Notes: generated by a model from the letters alone, not told the origin. Counted from the first letter of the stretch, positions 51,908 through 61,284 are shown. The stretch: DNA of 64,000 nt from Coprococcus_C sp934318045 (GCA_934318045.1 CAKREY010000002.1:124001-188000), one strand, 5' to 3'. Made by a program: numbers and translations.

Positions 51908-52765
51908 TTATGCTTTTGTATCTGCGTTTTTCTGTTGTTTCTGCAGTTTCCGGAGCGCTTTTCTCTGCTTTTCTTCCTGTTTTTTTCGTTTCTTTTCCAA
52001 TTCTTCCCTATGGGTTTCCACATACGCTGCGAAAAGATCCGGCCGGCGTTCCTTCGTCCGCTGCATCGCCTGTTCCTGCCGCCACTCTTCGATATTCTTA
52101 TGATGGCCGGAAAGCAGTACTTCCGGAACTTTTCTTCCCATGAATTCCTCCGGCCGGGTATATTGTGGATATTCGAGCAGTCCGTCATAGAAGCTCTCAT
52201 ATACCGCACTTTCGTCACAGCCAAGCACGCCCGGCACAAGGCGGCTTACTGCATCGACAATCATCATCGCCGGAAGCTCTCCACCGGTCAGCACAAAATC
52301 TCCGATCGACACATAATCCGTCACGATCATCTCGAGTACCCGCTCGTCGATACCTTCATAATGTCCACACAAAAGTACAAGGTCCTCTTCCTCTGCATAC
52401 GCCTGCGCCATACTCTGTGTAAATGGTGTTCCCTGTGGTGTCATATAAAGTACACGCACTTTTTTTTGTTCCTGCCCCGCCTGTTTCGCCACCTGCGTTT
52501 CTTCACCGGCTGCCTGCCGCTTCCGTTCCGTGATCTGCGCCATCACATGCTGATACGCATCATACACCGGTCCCGGCTGCATCAGCATGCCCGCACCACC
52601 ACCATACGTGTAATCATCCACATGTCCGTACCGGTTTCCTGCAAAATCCCGGATATTAACTGCATTCACCTGAATCAGGCTTTTTTCGATTGCTTTTCCG
52701 GTAATACTTTCCTGCAATCCGCTTAAAACCATATCCGGAAATAATGTCAAAATATGAAAATGCAT
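51908..52765 (-). CDS. trmD: tRNA (guanine(37)-N1)-methyltransferase
   Basis: 285 residues. SPOUT trefoil-knot segments LCGHYEGIDERV and DYVSIGDFVLTGGELPAM, plus YGHVDDYTYGGGAGM. It methylates G37 of tRNAs. Compared with the usual length of about 245 residues there is a C-terminal basic, coiled-coil-like extension (REELEKKRKKQEEKQRK) and an insertion after KRQAAGEETQVAKQAG. The start at 52765 follows GGAGG and comes 9 bases after the rimM stop. Confidence 0.95.
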   Translation of the reverse strand: MHFHILTLFPDMVLSGLQESITGKAIEKSLIQVNAVNIRDFAGNRYGHVDDYTYGGGAGMLMQPGPVYDAYQHVMAQITERKRQAAGEETQVAKQAGQEQKKVRVLYMTPQGTPFTQSMAQAYAEEEDLVLLCGHYEGIDERVLEMIVTDYVSIGDFVLTGGELPAMMIVDAVSRLVPGVLGCDESAVYESFYDGLLEYPQYTRPEEFMGRKVPEVLLSGHHKNIEEWRQEQAMQRTKERRPDLFAAYVETHREELEKKRKKQEEKQRKALRKLQKQQKNADTKA

Positions 52766-52776
52766 ATCTGCCTCCA

Positions 52777-53295
52777 TCACGCTTCATCGAGCAGTCCGTT
52801 CATCATATGAACCGTCACTTTTTTTGCTTCTATGTCAACATCTAACACACAGTCTTTGATAAATGGAAGCAGCACTTCCTTTCCATTTTCCATCTTCACA
52901 ACAAATACATCATTGGCACCCGTCTGCATCACATCCACAAGTGTTCCAAGTCTTTTTCCGTTATCTTCATAGACGTCTGCGTCAATGATATCTGCTATAT
53001 AGACTTCATCTTCTTCCAGCGGGACCGCATCCTCCCGCGTCACATACAGCTCACAGCCTTTATATTTTTCTATCTCATTTATATCATGAAATTCCGAAAA
53101 TGATAAAATCACCATGTTCTTAAAGAACTTGCATGTTTTTTTCTCCACCGGTATGTCCCCGGTTTTTGTACGGATAAAACAATGCTTCAATTTCTTAAAC
53201 CGCTCGCTGTCATCGGTTGTCGGAAATACTTTGACTTCGCCCTTTAACCCATGTGTCGATGTAATCACACCAATCCGAAACATATCTTCGTTCAT
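52777..53295 (-). CDS. rimM: Ribosome maturation factor RimM
   Basis: 172 residues. N-terminal beta-barrel (RIGVITSTHGLKGEVKVFPTTDD) and C-terminal PRC-barrel (DVFVVKMENGKEVLLPFIKDCVLDVDIEAKKVTV). It assists 30S head assembly with ribosomal proteins S19 and S13. Ribosome site GGAGG is 5 bases before the ATG. It is in the conserved order rpsP, khpA, rimM, trmD. Confidence 0.95.
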   Translation of the reverse strand: MNEDMFRIGVITSTHGLKGEVKVFPTTDDSERFKKLKHCFIRTKTGDIPVEKKTCKFFKNMVILSFSEFHDINEIEKYKGCELYVTREDAVPLEEDEVYIADIIDADVYEDNGKRLGTLVDVMQTGANDVFVVKMENGKEVLLPFIKDCVLDVDIEAKKVTVHMMNGLLDEA

Positions 53296-53314
53296 AAAAT
53301 CCTCCGATAAAATA

Positions 53315-53342
53315 ATTCCCGATGCTATATAGCACCGGGAAT
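53315..53342 (-). terminator. Intra-operon hairpin between khpA and rimM
   Basis: ATTCCCG-TGCTATATAGCA-CGGGAAT is a near-perfect palindrome with one internal mismatch, followed on the minus strand by TTATTTTAT. It stands between two genes of the same operon, so it is better seen as a partial terminator or RNA-processing site that sets the ratio of upstream to downstream products. Confidence 0.5.
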
Positions 53343-53349
53343 CTAAGAA

Positions 53350-53577
53350 TTATTTGATGTCTACAATTACCTTTTTATCACCCTTTGATGCAGCCGCCTT
53401 CACAACAGTACGAATGGATTTGGCAATACGGCCCTGTTTGCCGATGACCTTACCCATATCATCGCCTGCAACGTTCAGTTCGATCGTTATGGTATCTCCA
53501 TCGATTGTCTCTTTCACAACAACTTCATCTGGATAATCAACGAGGGATTTTGCAATCAGTTCTACTAATTCCTTCAT
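53350..53577 (-). CDS. khpA: KH-domain RNA-binding protein KhpA
   Basis: 75 residues of a single type II KH domain with the GKQGR loop (MGKVIGKQGRIAKSIRTVVKAAASKG). It binds RNA, usually with KhpB. The start at 53577 (ATG, GGAGG 8 bases before) is preferred over the GTG at 53586. Position after rpsP is conserved in Firmicutes. Confidence 0.93.
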   Translation of the reverse strand: MKELVELIAKSLVDYPDEVVVKETIDGDTITIELNVAGDDMGKVIGKQGRIAKSIRTVVKAAASKGDKKVIVDIK

Positions 53578-53604
53578 AACCTGCACCTCCCTTGCACATC
53601 AGTC

Positions 53605-53850
53605 TTACTTCTCGATACCTGCCTGCTTCAAAAGCTTAGCAACTGTCTCAGTAGGCTGAGCACCGTTTGCAAGCCACTTTTTAGCTGCTTCAGAGTCGAT
53701 CTGTACATTTGCTGGCTCCTGGTTCGGATCAACTGTTCCGATTTCCTCGATAAACCTACCATCTCTTGGAGATCTGGAATCAGCAACTACAACTCTATAA
53801 AAAGGATGCTTCTTATATCCCATTCTTCTTAATCTGATTTTAACTGCCAT
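53605..53850 (-). CDS. rpsP: 30S ribosomal protein S16
   Basis: 81 residues: MAVKIRLRRMGYKKHPFYRVVVADSRSPRDGRFIEEIGTVDPN is the standard S16 start. AAGGAGGTG precedes the ATG at 53850. Confidence 0.98.
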   Translation of the reverse strand: MAVKIRLRRMGYKKHPFYRVVVADSRSPRDGRFIEEIGTVDPNQEPANVQIDSEAAKKWLANGAQPTETVAKLLKQAGIEK

Positions 53851-53912
53851 GTTAAATTTCACCTCCTTAATATTCTTTCGTCTATATATAATAGTTTTAC
53901 TATTACCAAAAA

Positions 53913-55259
53913 TTAAAATCCAAACGGAAGCTTGAATCCGCCGCGGCGCTTGCCGCCCATCATACCAGACATCTGCTTCATCATCTTCCTGGACTGTTCA
54001 AACTGTTTCAAAAGCTTATTGACTTCACTGACCTGCACACCGGCGCCATCCGCAATCCGCTTTTTCCGGCTTGGGTTGATGATTTCCGGATGTGAACGTT
54101 CCTGCTTCGTCATCGACAGGATGATTGCCCGCGGCATATTCATCGCATTGTCATCAATCTCTATATTCTGTAACTGTTTTTTATTTCCAAATCCAGGCAG
54201 CATCTTCAGGATATCATTCATACCGCCCATCTTTTCCATCTGGTCCATCTGGTCGAGAAAATCATTGAAATCAAACGTCGCTTTCTTGAACTTCTCTTCC
54301 ATCTCTTTTGCTTTTTCATCATCAATCGCAGACTGTGCTTTCTCAATCAGACTTTCTACATCACCCATACCGAGAATCCGGCTCGCCATACGATCCGGGT
54401 AAAACTGCTCGAGATCTGTGAGCTTCTCACCCATGCCGGCATATAGAATCGGCTTTCCGGTCACCGCTTTGATGGAAAGTGCCGCACCACCACGGGTATC
54501 GCCATCGAGCTTTGTCAGGATCACACCATCGATTCCGATCTTATCATTGAATGAAGTCGCTACATTGACTGCATCCTGACCGGTCATCGCATCGACAGTC
54601 AGAATCGTATAAGTCACATCAATGTTTTTCTTAATCTCTGCCAGTTCGTTCATCATGTCCTCATCGACATGCAGACGACCTGCAGTATCCAAAAACACAA
54701 GATTGATATCATTTTTTGCGGCATGTTCAATCGCAGCTTTCGCAATATTCACCGGATTATGTCCGTCTCCCATCGTAAATACCGGGACACCGACTTTTTC
54801 ACCATTTATCTCCAACTGCTTGATTGCTGCCGGACGATAGACGTCGCAGGCAACGAGCAGTGGCTTTTTACCCTTATTCTTAAACTTACCTGCAAGCTTT
54901 GCAACGGTCGTTGTCTTACCTGCACCCTGCAGACCACACATCATCACGATCGTGATTTCATTTGATGGCAATAATTTGAGTTCGGTTGTCTCCGAGCCCA
55001 TTAACTTGTCCATCTCTTCTTTTACGATCTTGATTACCATCTGTCCGGGATTTAATCCCTTTAAGACTTCCTCGCCGACCGCACGTTCACTGACAGAATT
55101 GATGAACTGTTTTACGACTTTGAAGTTTACATCTGCTTCCAGGAGCGCACGCTTTACTTCCTTCATCGCTTCCTTCACATCCGCTTCGGTAATCGTACCT
55201 TTGCTGCGGAGCTTCCGGAACACATTTTGCAATTTGTCTGTTAAACTGTCAAACGCCAT
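53913..55259 (-). CDS. ffh: Signal recognition particle protein Ffh
   Basis: 448 residues. N domain, GTPase G domain (CGLQGAGKTTTVAKLAGK, DTAGRLHVD, TKLDGDTRGG) and methionine-rich M domain (MDQMEKMGGMNDILKMLPG, ending MMKQMSGMMGGKRRGGF). It binds SRP RNA and signal sequences at the ribosome. The start at 55259 follows GGGAGG; the 55283 start lacks a ribosome site. It follows ylxM by 35 bases. Confidence 0.98.
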   Translation of the reverse strand: MAFDSLTDKLQNVFRKLRSKGTITEADVKEAMKEVKRALLEADVNFKVVKQFINSVSERAVGEEVLKGLNPGQMVIKIVKEEMDKLMGSETTELKLLPSNEITIVMMCGLQGAGKTTTVAKLAGKFKNKGKKPLLVACDVYRPAAIKQLEINGEKVGVPVFTMGDGHNPVNIAKAAIEHAAKNDINLVFLDTAGRLHVDEDMMNELAEIKKNIDVTYTILTVDAMTGQDAVNVATSFNDKIGIDGVILTKLDGDTRGGAALSIKAVTGKPILYAGMGEKLTDLEQFYPDRMASRILGMGDVESLIEKAQSAIDDEKAKEMEEKFKKATFDFNDFLDQMDQMEKMGGMNDILKMLPGFGNKKQLQNIEIDDNAMNMPRAIILSMTKQERSHPEIINPSRKKRIADGAGVQVSEVNKLLKQFEQSRKMMKQMSGMMGGKRRGGFKLPFGF

Positions 55260-55294
55260 GCGTTTCCTCCCAAACAAAATCAAACATCCAACGG

Positions 55295-55678
55295 TTAAAA
55301 ATCATCCAGCAGCCCTGTGAGATTCGTATCGATATCCGCAAACGCTTCATCGAGTGCCGGGTTCTCATTGCGCTCCCTAAGACTTTGAATCTCGGTCTGT
55401 ATCGTGGCTACTTTTTCTCTGGCATTCTCGAATTTTTCCACTAATTTCAGTTTTTTCTCAAAATCCTCCAGCTTCTTGTCACAGCGCTTCATCATATCAA
55501 ACACGCCTTGTCTGGAGATTCCATATTCCCTTGCCAGTTCCGAATAGGACAGGTCATTCATCACAACATCTTCGTATATACTTTTCTGTGTCTGCGTCAA
55601 CAACTCTCCATAAAAATCATAGAGCAACGACTGACGTACAAACTTCTCCATCTGAATCACCTGTAAAGTATTTTTCAT
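55295..55678 (-). CDS. ylxM: YlxM-family helix-turn-helix protein
   Basis: 127 residues. Sigma-70 region-4-like helix-turn-helix: LLTQTQKSIYEDVVMNDLSYSELAREYGISRQGVFDMMKRCDKKL, then a coiled coil. YlxM is always next to ffh in Firmicutes and is thought to modulate the SRP system. The protein may begin at a later Met (MEKFVRQSLLYDFYG), the more usual start. It is the first gene of the operon. Confidence 0.92.
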   Translation of the reverse strand: MKNTLQVIQMEKFVRQSLLYDFYGELLTQTQKSIYEDVVMNDLSYSELAREYGISRQGVFDMMKRCDKKLEDFEKKLKLVEKFENAREKVATIQTEIQSLRERNENPALDEAFADIDTNLTGLLDDF

Positions 55679-55811
55679 TTACAAACCTTGTGTATCATAC
55701 ATGTTTTTTTTATGGTTGTCAAGTATTTTTTCTTAACATACATAAATTTTTTTTACATAATATTCCTGTCTTCTACATATATTATATGGACAAAAAAACA
55801 AGGTGTATTAT

Positions 55812-57062
55812 ATGGATCAATATTCTAGTGATACAGGAAATCTGAATGTCATCGTCACAGGCACAGACAGCTACTCTCCGCTTTCTTCCGCTGCCATCGA
55901 AATCGCAGACACCGGAGATCCAAACCGGATCTTAGAATCCGTAAGCACAGATCAAAACGGACAGACCGGAAATATCGAGCTATCTGCACCACCGCGTGAA
56001 TACAGCCTGGAACCAACCGACAACCAGCCCTATTCTGAGTACAATGTAAAAATCTCTGCCCCCGGCTATCAGGAAGAGATTGTCTCCGGTGTCCAGATCT
56101 TCTCCGGTGAAAATGGTCTGCAGTCCATTGTATTACAGCCTTCCGGGCAAACACCCGACTATGTCTATAACCCGATTGTTATCGGCGGACACACGCTCTG
56201 GGAATACTATCCACCCAAAATCGCTGAGCCGGAGATCAAGCCTTTAGCCGAGAGCGGAGAGATTGTTCTCTCGCGTGTCGTCGTCCCTGAAACAATCGTC
56301 GTACACGACGGTGTCCCCAGCGACTCCACCGCAACCGATTATTACGTTCCATACATCGATTACATCAAAAATGTCGCTTGCTGCGAGATCTACTCCACCT
56401 GGCCGGAAAGCACGATTGAAGCCAATCTTTTAGCGATCATGTCCTTTACGTTAAACCGCGTGTATACAGAATGGTACCGGAACAAAGGCTATAATTTCAC
56501 GATTACATCCTCCACTGCTTACGATCACAAATGGATCTATGGCAAAACCATTTACGAGAATATCTCGCAGATTGCGGACCGGCTCTATAACCGCTATCTC
56601 GCCCGCCCAAATGTCAAACAGCCGATTCTCACACAATACTGCGATGGCAAGCGCGTCTCCTGTCCAAACTGGATGACACAGTGGGGGTCTAAAGCACTCG
56701 GGGATGATGGTTTTTCCGCGATTGATATCATCCACTACTATTACGGAACAGATATGTATATCAATGAAGCCGAAATTGTCTCCGGAATCCCGTCCTCTTA
56801 TCCGGGCTACGATCTGACAATCGGCAGCTCCGGTGAACCGGTGATCACGATTCAGGAGCAGCTAAACCGCATTGCAAAAAATTACCCGGCGATTCCAACT
56901 GTCGCGGTTGATGGCATCTTCGGTTCCGCGACCGCAGAATCCGTGCGTACGTTCCAGCGCATCTTCCAGCTTCCGGTAAGTGGCATCGTCGATTTTCCAA
57001 CCTGGTATAAGATCTCCCAGATCTATGTCGGCGTATCAAAAATTGCAGAAAATATCGTCTGA
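55812..57062 (+). CDS. Peptidoglycan-binding protein with carboxypeptidase-regulatory-like N-terminus
   Basis: 416 residues. Residues about 8-115 form a beta-sandwich resembling the carboxypeptidase regulatory/prealbumin-like domain (AIEIADTGDPNRILESVSTDQNGQTG). The middle (about 175-330: CEIYSTWPESTIEANLLAIMSFTLNRVYTEWYR) resembles SpoIID/stage II sporulation-type or cell-wall amidase-associated domains, including CDGKRVSCPNWMTQWGS. The end is a PG_binding_1 domain (AVDGIFGSATAESVRTFQRIFQL). No signal peptide is visible. The start at 55812 (AAGGTG 6 bases upstream) is preferred over GTG at 55803. Catalytic activity cannot be claimed. Confidence 0.75.
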   Translation: MDQYSSDTGNLNVIVTGTDSYSPLSSAAIEIADTGDPNRILESVSTDQNGQTGNIELSAPPREYSLEPTDNQPYSEYNVKISAPGYQEEIVSGVQIFSGENGLQSIVLQPSGQTPDYVYNPIVIGGHTLWEYYPPKIAEPEIKPLAESGEIVLSRVVVPETIVVHDGVPSDSTATDYYVPYIDYIKNVACCEIYSTWPESTIEANLLAIMSFTLNRVYTEWYRNKGYNFTITSSTAYDHKWIYGKTIYENISQIADRLYNRYLARPNVKQPILTQYCDGKRVSCPNWMTQWGSKALGDDGFSAIDIIHYYYGTDMYINEAEIVSGIPSSYPGYDLTIGSSGEPVITIQEQLNRIAKNYPAIPTVAVDGIFGSATAESVRTFQRIFQLPVSGIVDFPTWYKISQIYVGVSKIAENIV

Positions 57063-57194
57063 CTTTTTATGTCTGCTTGCATAAATGTTTCAAACCTTTT
57101 ATAATATAGATACTTGTTTGCAGGGCATCATACGCAAAGCAAACGTCACAAAACACTTTCATGACACAGACATCTAAAGGAGGGGTACTATTTC

Positions 57195-57839
57195 ATGGAA
57201 AATACAAACACATTCAAAGTACAATCTACATCCAGCAACTTGATCTCACTGAATGTAACACCGGGGCACTACGCAACATCTTCGTCCCATATCAACTACT
57301 ATATTGATATGACAAGCCTGAAGAGCCGCCGGAGCGAAGCACATGCTGCTGCCAAAGTGCTGGCTGCCCGCTACGCTGCCACAACGATCATTGATACGAT
57401 CGTCTGTCTGGACGGAACCAATGTGATCGGTGCATATCTTGCAGATGAGCTCTTAAATACCGGTATTTTGTCAGCAAACCTGCACAATACTGCCTATATT
57501 ATTTCCCCGGAACAGCACTCTGGCGGACAGCTTATATTCCGAGAGAATTATCTTTCCATGATCAAGGGCAAGCACGTCCTTGTGTTACTGGCAACCGCAA
57601 CAACCGGAAAGACCCTACAGACTGCTCTCGAATGTATCGAATATTACGGCGGTGAAGTAGTTGGCGTATCTTCCATCTTCTCCGCGGCCGATGAGATTCA
57701 CGGCGAACAGATCAACACCATCTTCCGCACCGAGGATATCCCGAATTACGAAACACACTCGGCTGCTGACTGTCCTCTGTGCAAAGCCGGCCTTCCAATC
57801 AAAGGAATCATCAACAGCCACGGATACTCTTCCTTATAG
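57195..57839 (+). CDS. Phosphoribosyltransferase-like protein with degenerate PRPP loop
   Basis: 214 residues of a type I phosphoribosyltransferase fold. The PRPP loop reads VLVLLATATTGKTL (128-141); the two acidic residues normally before TTG are Leu132 and Ala133. The end carries a cysteine pair (ADCPLCKAGLPIKGIINSHGY) resembling the orotate-phosphoribosyltransferase-like group. AAAGGAGG precedes the start. It may be a regulator or have unusual chemistry. It ends about 50 bases before a terminator hairpin. Confidence 0.75.
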   Translation: MENTNTFKVQSTSSNLISLNVTPGHYATSSSHINYYIDMTSLKSRRSEAHAAAKVLAARYAATTIIDTIVCLDGTNVIGAYLADELLNTGILSANLHNTAYIISPEQHSGGQLIFRENYLSMIKGKHVLVLLATATTGKTLQTALECIEYYGGEVVGVSSIFSAADEIHGEQINTIFRTEDIPNYETHSAADCPLCKAGLPIKGIINSHGYSSL

Positions 57840-57890
57840 GTATTCCGTGCACAGACTGGCACTTCATACATGACGAAGAAACGAGTAATA

Positions 57891-57939
57891 AAAACTCCCC
57901 GTTCAGAATATATTATACTAATTCTGAACAGGGAGTTTT
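57891..57939 (+). terminator. Strong hairpin terminator covering the next gene's ribosome site
   Basis: AAAACTCCC-GTTCAGAAT (57891-57909) pairs with ATTCTGAAC-GGGAGTTTT (57921-57939), 18 base pairs with one bulge pair, ending in a short T run. The GGGAG in its 3' arm is the ribosome site of the gene starting at 57943. Confidence 0.85.
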
Positions 57940-57942
57940 ATT

Positions 57943-58392
57943 ATGTCTGCAAAAACAAAAATCATTGTATTAAAGTCAAAAGAACTTATCTATACCGGTA
58001 TCTTCATCGCGCTCGGCATTCTGCTGGTTCTTCTTCTATGCTATATGTTCTCTCCAAAAAAAGATAAAAAGCCAGAGCCAGCCACAACACAGACGCTTGC
58101 CACATACCAGCCGGGTGTCTACGCTTCAAACATCAACATCGGCGGTTCCACGATGGAACTTCAGACCACGATTGACGAGCACGCAGTCACACATCTTGAA
58201 ATCATAAATCCAGATGAAACTGTCACTGCCATGTATCCGCTTCTTTCTCCATCCGTAGATGCGATCAATTCCCAGCTTGCACTGACTGGCAGCCTCGACG
58301 ATGTTACATATTCCGGAGACAGTCAATACACAACCATCGTATTGCTCGAAGCAGCCAGACAGTCCGCAGAACTTGCGCGTATTACCGATTGA
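57943..58392 (+). CDS. Small membrane-anchored protein, FMN-binding-domain-like
   Basis: 149 residues. One N-terminal membrane helix (residues about 15-36: LIYTGIFIALGILLVLLLCYMF), a short linker, then an external domain (YQPGVYASNINIGGSTMELQ, HLEIINPDETV, YSGDSQYTTIVLLEAARQSA) whose order of elements resembles FMN-binding domains of the RnfG/NqrC type. The covalent SGAT motif is not clearly present (SGDSQYT instead), so flavin binding is uncertain. Its ribosome site lies in the preceding terminator hairpin. Confidence 0.65.
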   Translation: MSAKTKIIVLKSKELIYTGIFIALGILLVLLLCYMFSPKKDKKPEPATTQTLATYQPGVYASNINIGGSTMELQTTIDEHAVTHLEIINPDETVTAMYPLLSPSVDAINSQLALTGSLDDVTYSGDSQYTTIVLLEAARQSAELARITD

Positions 58393-58421
58393 CAGCCGGC
58401 CATGGAATCATATTTCGGTGG

Positions 58422-59114
58422 TTACTGCTTCGGAACAATCACACCGCCCGTCTTGTAGATGCTTTCTGCCGGTACAAATCCACGTACCGGGGAAAGCGGA
58501 TAGACATTACTGTTTGAGCCAATGACTGTACCCGGATTAAGCACCGAATTACAACCAACCTCTACATGATTTCCAAGCATCGCTCCGAATTTCTTCAAGC
58601 CGGTTTCCAGATCAAACTTCTCATTTGTCTCCGGATCCGTTCCCTTCACATGCACAAGTGTTTTATCGCTCTTCACATTGGAAGTAATCGAACCGGCTCC
58701 CATATGGGATTTGAATCCCAAAATGGAATCACCGACATAATTATAGTGTGGCACCTGCACATTATCGAAGATAATCACATTCTTCAATTCTGTAGAGTTG
58801 CCGATCACGCAGCCTTTTCCAACCAATGCATTTCCGCGTACGAACGCACACTGGCGCACTTCGGTCTCCGCGCCGATGATCGCCGGGCCTGCCAGATAGG
58901 CGGATGCAAATACCTTTGCTGTCTTATGTACCCACACATGTTCCGCTACCTCTGTATACTCATCCTTCGGAAGAGATTCTCCAAGCTTCACGATAAATTC
59001 TCCAATATGCGGAAGCACCTCCCATGGGTACGTATATTCTTCCATCAAAGACTTTGCTTCCGTATGGGAAAGATCATATAATTCCTTGATTGTCACTGCT
59101 TTTACACACTTCAT
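58422..59114 (-). CDS. Left-handed beta-helix acyl/nucleotidyl-transferase-like protein
   Basis: 230 residues. Hexapeptide-repeat left-handed beta helix (HKTAKVFASAYLAGPAIIGAETEVRQCAFVRGNALVGKGCVIGNSTEL) as in the C-terminal half of GlmU, without a pyrophosphorylase domain. It is annotated in related genomes as a UDP-N-acetylglucosamine-pyrophosphorylase-like protein. The start at 59114 follows GGAGG. Substrate unknown. Confidence 0.8.
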   Translation of the reverse strand: MKCVKAVTIKELYDLSHTEAKSLMEEYTYPWEVLPHIGEFIVKLGESLPKDEYTEVAEHVWVHKTAKVFASAYLAGPAIIGAETEVRQCAFVRGNALVGKGCVIGNSTELKNVIIFDNVQVPHYNYVGDSILGFKSHMGAGSITSNVKSDKTLVHVKGTDPETNEKFDLETGLKKFGAMLGNHVEVGCNSVLNPGTVIGSNSNVYPLSPVRGFVPAESIYKTGGVIVPKQ

Positions 59115-59180
59115 TTTTCTATCCTCCATTGCTATCTCTTATTCATCCAACATTTCTCTTACATACATTCGCCAACCATA

Positions 59181-61223
59181 TTATGATTTCTTCACAGCCT
59201 TCTTTGCGCCTGTCTTCTCATAAAATGGCTTCGTCCGGTCAAACAACCGCGTAATCTGATTCTGATTCCGTATCTGCTTGACTGCATTTGTATTATCACA
59301 TACAAACTTGTTCATCTTGGCTGTATACTCATCCTTAGAAATTGTTCCTTCCGCAACGCCCGAAAGCCCTTTCTCCCACGACGCTGTCATCTCCGCCCAG
59401 AGCAGGCTCTGGATAGAATTCAGGCACACATCGTAGATGATCTCACCAAGAAATGTCGGCGTCACGATCTGTGTTTTCTTATTTAACGCGATGTATTTGT
59501 TCGTCACAAGCTTCGTGATGATGCTGTCGCGTGTCGCACTTGTGCCGATCCCGCTGCCCTTGATCTGGCTTCGGAGTTCTTCATCCTCGATCAGCTGTCC
59601 TGCATTCTCCATCGCAAGAATCAACGTTCCGGAAGAATACCGCTTCGGCGGCGACGTCTCACCTTCCTTAATATTAAACGCCTTGACTGGAATCGTATCT
59701 CCTTTTTTCAAAGAAGCAAACTCTGCTAATTCCTCATCCGTAAGCTTTTGTTCTTCCTGCTTCTTGTCTGATGGCAGTCCCGCAATCGTCAGATATCCCG
59801 GTTTTTTCAACCGTTTGAAATTCGCGAAGAAACTCTCTGTTCCTTCTTCTTTTTCACCTGCTGTTGTATGGATCTTCCGTGTCATGACAAGACTTACTTT
59901 CTCATATTCTGCGGCAGGAAAGAAAATACTTAAAAATCGTCTGGCAATGATATCATACACTTTCCGCTGGATATCATTCAATCCATTCAAATTTCCAAGT
60001 CCCTGACCGGTCGGAATAATCGCATAGTGATCCGTGATCTGCTTATCATTTACATATTTTGACTTTGCAACGCCCTTGTACGCGCCCTGCTGCATGATCA
60101 GCTGCGCATACTGTGCAAGTGGCGCATATTTCTGCAGACCTCCAATATTCTTGCCGATTTCCTTCGCAACCGCTGTCGAGAGCACACGTGCATCCGTTCT
60201 CGGATATGTGACCAGCTTGCGCTCATAGAGTGTCTGTACTGTATTTAACGTGTCAGTCGGACTGATCTTAAACAACCGCGAACAGTCATTTTGCAGCTCT
60301 GCTAAGTTATATAACATCGGCGGAGCTTTCTTCTCAGTCTTCTTCTCCACCTTCTGCACCGTCAGCTCGATTGGTTCCTCGGCAGACAATTCCGTAATCA
60401 GCTGCTTGGCACTTTCTTCTTTCTTGAAACCATTTTCCTTATATAAAAGTGGGGAATCCAGATAGGCTGACTCCTTCGTTGTCTTCCACTCCGCTTCAAA
60501 CCCATCTGTACTTGCAAGCACCCGGTAAAATGGTGTCGGCACAAACTGCCGGATCTCCCGTTCGCGCTTCACGATCATACCAAGCACACATGTCATGACA
60601 CGTCCTACTGCGATTACACAACGATCCATGCCGAGATAATTCTTCACGGTATAACTGTATTTGAGCGATAGTGCCCGCGAGAAATTGATTCCCATCAGAT
60701 AATCTTCCTGCGCCCGCAGATATGCGGCATCACTCAGATTATCGTATGCGGAGAGCTCTTTTGCCTCACGGATGCCACGCATAATCTCTTCCTCGGTCTG
60801 CGAATCAATCCACACACGCCGCCGGTCTTTTTTGCTTTTGTCAACGCCTGCCATCTGCTCGACAAGACGATAGATATATTCTCCCTCCCGTCCCGAGTCG
60901 GTACAGACATAGATGCGTCCGACATCCTCACGGTTTAACAGTTTGCTTACCACCTGAAACTGTTTGCTTGACGCACCGATAATCTCATATTTATATTCTT
61001 CCGGTATAAACGGAATCGTATCAAAGCTCCATTTCTTCAAGTCCGGATCGTAAACTTCCGGATAGCTCATCGTAATCAGATGTCCGACACACCACGTCAC
61101 GATCGTATCCTCGCTTTCTAAGTATCCGTCCCTTGCACCGGCAGTTGCAGCCCCCTTCATGCCAAGTGCTTTTGCAAACTCACGGGCAACGCTGGGTTTT
61201 TCTGCTATGTACAAATTCTTCAC
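59181..61223 (-). CDS. topB: DNA topoisomerase III
   Basis: 680 residues. TOPRIM domain at the N-terminus (MKNLYIAEKPSVAREFAKALG, VCTDSGREGEYIYRLV) and the type IA core with the catalytic Tyr in KLVTYPRTDARVLS and GSGIGTSATRDSIITKL. It relaxes negative supercoils and decatenates via single-strand breaks. The C-terminus is short, without zinc fingers. An inverted-repeat element lies just upstream (61285-61361). Confidence 0.95.
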   Translation of the reverse strand: MKNLYIAEKPSVAREFAKALGMKGAATAGARDGYLESEDTIVTWCVGHLITMSYPEVYDPDLKKWSFDTIPFIPEEYKYEIIGASSKQFQVVSKLLNREDVGRIYVCTDSGREGEYIYRLVEQMAGVDKSKKDRRRVWIDSQTEEEIMRGIREAKELSAYDNLSDAAYLRAQEDYLMGINFSRALSLKYSYTVKNYLGMDRCVIAVGRVMTCVLGMIVKREREIRQFVPTPFYRVLASTDGFEAEWKTTKESAYLDSPLLYKENGFKKEESAKQLITELSAEEPIELTVQKVEKKTEKKAPPMLYNLAELQNDCSRLFKISPTDTLNTVQTLYERKLVTYPRTDARVLSTAVAKEIGKNIGGLQKYAPLAQYAQLIMQQGAYKGVAKSKYVNDKQITDHYAIIPTGQGLGNLNGLNDIQRKVYDIIARRFLSIFFPAAEYEKVSLVMTRKIHTTAGEKEEGTESFFANFKRLKKPGYLTIAGLPSDKKQEEQKLTDEELAEFASLKKGDTIPVKAFNIKEGETSPPKRYSSGTLILAMENAGQLIEDEELRSQIKGSGIGTSATRDSIITKLVTNKYIALNKKTQIVTPTFLGEIIYDVCLNSIQSLLWAEMTASWEKGLSGVAEGTISKDEYTAKMNKFVCDNTNAVKQIRNQNQITRLFDRTKPFYEKTGAKKAVKKS

Positions 61224-61284
61224 TTACATTCCTCTTTCTATTCTTGATTGTATTAACGAACGCGATTACAATACACTATTTAAT

